A stretch of 64,000 bases of DNA from Amphibalanus amphitrite (taxonomy: Eukaryota; Arthropoda; Thecostraca; Balanomorpha; Balanidae): positions 186,001-250,000 of the forward strand of contig NW_024881531.1 in assembly GCF_019059575.1 (NCBI RefSeq), written 5' to 3'. Of this stretch, positions 59,453 through 64,000 are shown piece by piece; the stretch's first letter is position 1; each line of letters starts with the position of its first letter. The notes beneath the pieces were generated by a model, which was given only the letters and a program-made list of their open reading frames with translations, ran no database searches and was not told the DNA's origin. Made by a program: the position numbers and the translations under genes.

Positions 59453-59705
59453 GCCGTTTTCACGAAGAATGCACCTAATCTGCACCAAATCTCTTTTACA
59501 ACAAATATCTTCATATGATGAATTTATTTCAGTGTTCCAATAGAAAATAAGGCCCGATCATTTAAAAATCAGGTTTATAAGCAACTGTCCAACCCAAACT
59601 CATATGACTTCTTAGAAACACAATCAACCTAAGTTGACCAAATCTGCACCAAATCTGCACCAAATGTGAATCAAATATGTACCAGATAGCCGTCGTGAAA
59701 ACGGC
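59453..59705. mobile_element. TA-flanked MITE, 253 bp
   Basis: GCCGTTTTCACGA and TCGTGAAAACGGC are inverted at the two ends, flanked by TA (59451-59452, 59706-59707). Inside, CTGCACCAAAT words repeat (59480-59500 and 59644-59665). Confidence 0.65.
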
Positions 59706-59707
59706 TA

Positions 59708-60487
59708 TGCCGCTATAGTATAGGGTAACGCGCTTATTTGCCGATTACCAGTGTTTTTGCTCTTTTAAATTATTCACTCGGCTCATTTTTCCTCTCAAAT
59801 TTTATCGTAGTCATAGCCGCAGTTACGGGATGTCTTTCTCATAGCTCTAGAGAATCATATCTAAATAAAGGATTAGGTTATTTCCAAGCTGTCTGAACGT
59901 TGAAATGCTGCATAGGCTCCCAGAGTTTTCACAGTAAGTAAGCACCGGGCCAGCACACATAGGAGCGGGCGCCAGCTCCAATGTTTATTTTCCAGATCCA
60001 TACCCGGAGGCCGTATCCGCCCACATATTTGATGCATAGGCACTGCAATACACTGGAATGAAGAATTCATCCATCGGTAGTCGGCTGATCGGGGCAAAAA
60101 GGCATATTTTGAATTTGCATTCATTTCTACAGTTAGTTAGGAACTACTTTTAAACCCGCTTTACACTTGGTGCAGCTATTAGTGCACGATGTACTGCCAC
60201 TGCGGTGGCAGTAAATAAGTTACTGGCGGCACGCACCTCTAATGATTAGCCCAGCCTGACCAGACATGACCTACCAAAAATGTAGTTGTTGAACAAATGC
60301 TTATTGAACAAAATATGCAAAGTTCCAAACAAGAACCTTAAATACCATATACAGAAGTAGAAGGCCTCACTTCAGAAAAAGTTTTTGCACTTTACAGGTC
60401 TTGGTTTTCTTGAGCTTCGTGCCAATGACCTGACCGGGAAATTCGTCTGATCATCGATTGCCAATAAAACTTTCCTTAGGTAGCAGC
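59708..60487. other. Intergenic
   Basis: No gene recognised. TGCCACTGCGGTGGCA at 60196-60211 is a perfect short palindrome. Confidence 0.4.
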
Positions 60488-60495
60488 TATAAAAA
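60488..60495 (+). promoter_or_regulatory. Candidate TATA box for Frizzled-CRD copy 2
   Basis: TATAAAAA lies about 300 bp upstream of the ATG at 60795 and about 70 bp upstream of the start of homology with the other copy (~60558). The diverged flank of copy 1 has no equivalent box. Confidence 0.35.
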
Positions 60496-60794
60496 CGCCA
60501 ATATGGACGTATAGGCCAATACGACCATCTTTATCCTGTTCCATCTCAGTACTGCCGTGACTGGCATTGACGTCAACACAGTGTGGGCATCTGGCCAGTG
60601 TTTGGACCCGGAGCATAAACCAGCAGAGAGCAGCCGCCAGAAGAGGCTCCCCCGACAGCAGTCTGCTGGCGGGCCCGGTCGGCGGCGGCAGCGGGGTCGG
60701 CTCCTGACCTCAGCGGGGCAGTGGCAGGCCACAGGAGCCATCTCAGAGGTCAGTGTGGTGGCGCTTGAGCGGTCCGAGTGAGAAGCCACTCGCC

Positions 60795-61514
60795 ATGCTG
60801 TCAGTGGTGCTGGTGTCTGCTCTGGTGATGGTGACGCAGTCAGCTTTCGTCACCGCTGACCAATGTGAGCAGATCACTATACCACTGTGCAAGGACCCTG
60901 ATGCCGGTTTGGGGTACAACCGAACAAGCCTGCCCAATCTACTGGGTCATGAGACTCAGGACGAGGCCGGCCTGGAAGTGCACCAGTTCTTTCCTCTGGT
61001 CAAAGTGGAATGTAGTTCTCACCTCCAGCCCTTGTTGTGTCTCGTGTACGCGCCGGAATGTCACGACCCTTCCGTCCCTCCCAAAAAGCCGTGCCGCGAA
61101 CTGTGTGAAGAGGCGTTCGCCGGCTGCGAGCCTCTGATGAGGAAGTTCGGCTTCCGGTGGCCAGCGCGTCTGGAGTGCAGCTCGTACCCGTCGCGGCAGA
61201 GTGGTGAGGAGTGCGCGGCGCCTGGCATGGACCGGGCCGTGCCGACGGGGGACGGCGGGTCCCCGGTCACGGTGCCGCCGCCGGGCCCGGTCACACCGTC
61301 AGAGCAGAGCTGTCCGTGCAGCCAGCAGACGGCCTCAGCGGCCCAGTCGGCGGTGCAGGCGCTCACAGACAGCCTGGAGAGGGCGCTCAGCGCCGCCGAG
61401 GGGCTGCAGCAGCTGCAGCAGGAGACGCTCAACATGCAGCAGGCCAACTTGAGGCTGGAGACGGAGAAGCTGGAGTTGGAGATCCAGCTGCTGCGGCGTC
61501 GGCTGATCGGCTGA
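60795..61514 (+). CDS. Secreted Frizzled-CRD/coiled-coil protein, copy 2 (239 aa)
   Basis: Same architecture as the copy on the minus strand at 53654-54376: signal peptide, ten-cysteine CRD, Pro-rich linker, coiled coil. The signal peptide and first CRD residues are identical at DNA level, and the coiled-coil half differs at only about six bases. The CRD between them carries about 30 base differences, roughly half of them replacing residues (for example ITIRLC/ITIPLC, PTKPC/PKKPC, LLRN/LMRK). All ten cysteines and NRT at 42 are kept, so both copies look functional. The stop differs because copy 1 lacks 16 bp around it. A poly(A) signal AATAAA lies at 61729-61734. Confidence 0.88.
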   Translation: MLSVVLVSALVMVTQSAFVTADQCEQITIPLCKDPDAGLGYNRTSLPNLLGHETQDEAGLEVHQFFPLVKVECSSHLQPLLCLVYAPECHDPSVPPKKPCRELCEEAFAGCEPLMRKFGFRWPARLECSSYPSRQSGEECAAPGMDRAVPTGDGGSPVTVPPPGPVTPSEQSCPCSQQTASAAQSAVQALTDSLERALSAAEGLQQLQQETLNMQQANLRLETEKLELEIQLLRRRLIG

Positions 61515-61527
61515 GCCAGCTGGGTGG

Positions 61528-61610
61528 AACTGAGTCGACATGCTGAGCGGAACTGAGCCGTCCGCTGAGCGGAACTGAGCCGTCCGCTGAGCGGAACTGA
61601 GCGGACCGCT
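61528..61610 (+). repeat. Short tandem repeat in the 3' UTR of copy 2
   Basis: GAGCGGAACTGAGCCGTCCG-type units of 22 bp repeat about three times just after the stop. Copy 1 has only part of one unit. Confidence 0.7.
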
Positions 61611-61818
61611 TGGCGGAGGTGGACACTGGCAGCGTGAGCGCACCAGAGGTGTTAATTGGAATTAGTGGTGTCCACGCCAAACTGGGTCGAGTTTTGAGCA
61701 TAACGAAAATCTGTGTTAAGTGTTAACTAATAAAAGGTCAAAACCTACATGGACAATGGACATCAAAGTCTGGAAGCGTGTCGAACTGTGGAATGGTAAA
61801 ATGATTGATCACCCTTAA

Positions 61819-62739
61819 CCCGCGAGTTGGTGGGGGGGGGGGGTCGTTAAACGACCCCACTTTTTCGCCGGGCCATAGCATAAGAACGGCGCGCCGCAGG
61901 CACGCCAAATTTTGGGTACCTGTAGGGAATTAATTGAAGTTTATTGTGACAAAGTTTTTAAAAAAATCGGTCGGAAAATTTTTGAGATATCGAGGTTTTA
62001 GTGACGTCATGATTTCTGAGTTTTCGACCAAAAACGGCATATGTTTAAAGAAATCATATAAAATCACAGAATAGACATACAGACATGCCGTAAACGCCAT
62101 TAGACTGCCAATACCATGAAAAATCAAATGGCTATCTTCGATTATTGATTATCGTTCCACATTTTCCGAAATCTTGAACTGAATCTTGGCAATTTCTCGT
62201 GACTACTTCACGACCATGATACATGCATTTGTGAAATTGAACTTTTTGAGCAAAACACGTACACATATGATAAAATGAATGTCGCCATCGTGTTCTACGC
62301 CCCAAATTACCAATAAAATACGTGTCACAGGCTGCGAATATCAGTTTTGATTTTCGGGGATATGTGCCTACCCGGTTGACCTGACCTTGACCCTGATCTA
62401 TGCTTGACTGACCCCTACATGGAGCTGATACTTTTGTAGGCCTTATATCATGGATTTTGCACCGTTTTGACAGAGTTTGTGACGAGAGGCGCCCATTGCG
62501 AAGTCCTGAAGTTAATGCTACTGAAAGCCCTATTTCAGGTGTTTGAGCTGACCTTGACCCGACCTGTGACCTCAAAATTCAACTTTTAAATACTCATCTG
62601 AAGCGTCTCGTCGCGTTCTTTCGTTTGCCGCCTCGTGTGTTTCGCTGCGCCTATTGGTTCTCGAGTTATCGGCTGGGGGCGTTTAACGCCCCCCCCCCCA
62701 GCAAACGGTGGGTGGCGAAATACCCCAGCAACTGCCGGG
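61819..62739. mobile_element. TTAA-flanked (piggyBac-like) element, 921 bp, copy B
   Basis: The left end CCCGCGAGTTGGTGGGG and right end CCCCAGCAACTGCCGGG lie between TTAA (61815-61818, 62740-62743). It matches copy A at 26963-27883 almost throughout and is in the same orientation. The left hairpin is GGGTCGTTAAACGACCC, differing from copy A by paired changes, and the right is GGGGCGTTTAACGCCCC. Confidence 0.85.
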
Positions 62740-62956
62740 TTAAATAGCTGAATATGTGGCAACTGAAGACGTTTACTTTCTGACCCCACTCATAAGGAAC
62801 AACCGTGAACCGAATCACCTGTTTTCAGCTTATGGACGTCTGTCAAGAGTGGTAACTGACCTTTGACGGGAGTGCCATTCCTCTTTCCGGTTATGTCTAT
62901 GACATTGCTTTCCCCGTTTCTCTTTTCTCTCTCCCTCTCCTCCCTTTATCTCCTTC

Positions 62957-63075
<119 letters not shown>

Positions 63076-63079
63076 CCCG

Positions 63080-63712
63080 CTGTAATAAATTCAGTCCTGA
63101 ACTGAACGCTCCCCCATGGCCGCCATTTAAAGAATATCGATATTCAGTTGGTGTCAGCCGCTGTCAAAATCAGTGCCAGATTAGCATTATAAATTGCCGA
63201 GTGTAAATAGAGATGTTTTGTAGCTACTCCTTGCCCTGGCCATGTAGCTATCAGGCGAATATTGTCGGCCCATTCTTAACACCTTCAATAAGGCCGACAC
63301 GGCCCCCTTCCGCGGCGGAAAATAAGCCTTTATTAGCACCCCACTGATGTGTCAGTGGCCCACAATGGACGGACATCGTTGAAACTGTTTGCTTGTGACG
63401 TGAAATACTAAACCGGCGCTGGGCGAGGGCTCGGAGTGTATGGCGGCGCCGGCGGCCTGTCGCCCCTGTCGGATGCTGTCAGCTCCGCGGGATAAGCCCA
63501 GTTAAGCCTTGCGGCCGCCACGGCGCGGCCTGGCCGTGATCGATCGGGTCCTTCGATTTGTGTACTAAATGGCATGCATTGTGTGTTCGCCGTGCCAATG
63601 ACCGTGGAGCGGCCCGCCGCGCCGTCCTCTCCTCCAGCGAAACACAATCGCCGCTCGGCCACGGCGTGGCTGTGGCTCCGCTGCACGAGAGCTGCGCTGT
63701 GGTCGGTCCGGT
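63080..63712. other. Intergenic
   Basis: No confident gene. GC-rich toward the right. Confidence 0.4.
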
Positions 63713-64000
63713 CACATCCGGTCACGGTCAGACCAAAAGCAGCCGGTCCAGTCACATCCAGACCGTAAGGCTCGGTGGTTGTCTGACCAAAAGCTTCTGC
63801 TCCGGTCACATCCAGACCATGAAGTCTGGTCACGGTCAGACCAGAGGCTGCCGGTCCGGTCACATGCAGACCATGAGTTCCGGTCACAGTCACATCAGGA
63901 AGAGCACTGTGTTCGGTCCGGCAACAGCCAGACCATAAGATCCTGTCAATTCAGTCATGGCGAAGCCCAGACCATAAGATCCTGTCAATTCAGTCATGGC
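63713..64000. repeat. Minisatellite of ~54-bp units, ending in a 39-bp tandem
   Basis: Units start GGTCACATCCAGACC and recur about every 54 bp from 63713 to ~63880. In the minus frame they read as repeats of GLDVTGPAAFGLTVT. At the end, a 34-bp block (CCAGACCATAAGATCCTGTC...) occurs at 63928-63961 and 63967-64000, period 39. The array may continue beyond the window. Confidence 0.7.

Overview
The window looks like animal, most likely arthropod, nuclear DNA. Coding regions are compact and GC-rich. They include a charlatan-type C2H2 zinc-finger protein (a family I know from insects), a DEG/ENaC (pickpocket-type) channel and Frizzled-type cysteine-rich domains. A BEL/Pao retrotransposon, tRNA-derived SINEs and many terminal-inverted-repeat elements surround them. 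A crustacean is plausible, but that is an inference from overall flavour.

Layout. 1-2.2 kb: the 5' part of a BEL/Pao retrotransposon on the minus strand, cut by the window edge. 2.2-8.9 kb: repeats (TTAA-element fragment, hAT-like element filled with a degenerate minisatellite, one copy of a duplicated exon, a (TA)n tract, a SINE) and one weak hypothetical ORF. 9.0-10.1 kb: an intronless gene with six CCCH zinc fingers of the ZAP/PARP12 type, minus strand. 10.1-23.1 kb: mostly transposon-derived, including a four-level nest at 16.7-19.9 kb and a second copy of the duplicated exon at 20.4 kb. 23.6-25.9 kb: the charlatan-like zinc-finger gene, minus strand, with a run of CRE-like sites immediately upstream. 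26-38 kb: a gene-poor stretch with several GC-rich islands and one plausible minus-strand core promoter at 32.5-32.7 kb, possibly the upstream regulatory and 5' UTR territory of the zinc-finger gene. 38.9-41.7 kb: a head-to-tail array of four ~0.7 kb elements with rolling-circle-like ends; a fifth, solo copy lies at 22.4 kb. 42-53 kb: microsatellites, a GC-rich island and several complete mobile elements with recognisable target-site duplications. 53.6-61.6 kb: a small gene cluster in which two inverted copies of a secreted Frizzled-CRD/coiled-coil gene flank a DEG/ENaC gene. 61.8-64 kb: another TTAA element, a (CT)n tract and a minisatellite.

The strongest non-routine signals are these: (i) the inverted Frizzled-CRD gene pair, whose ends are almost identical while the ligand-binding CRD has diverged; (ii) a family of TTAA-flanked elements whose sub-terminal G/C hairpins keep their pairing while changing loop sequence, and whose interiors are packed with AGGTCA nuclear-receptor half-sites; (iii) the tandem array of GGAGCGAGCGA-ended elements with interchangeable left modules; (iv) the six-finger ZAP-like protein; and (v) the CRE/CCAAT cluster upstream of the charlatan-like gene.

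Most TE-derived genes here are non-autonomous: no transposase could be recognised. Exon-intron structures cannot be settled from sequence alone; all confident genes are described from their single long open exon.
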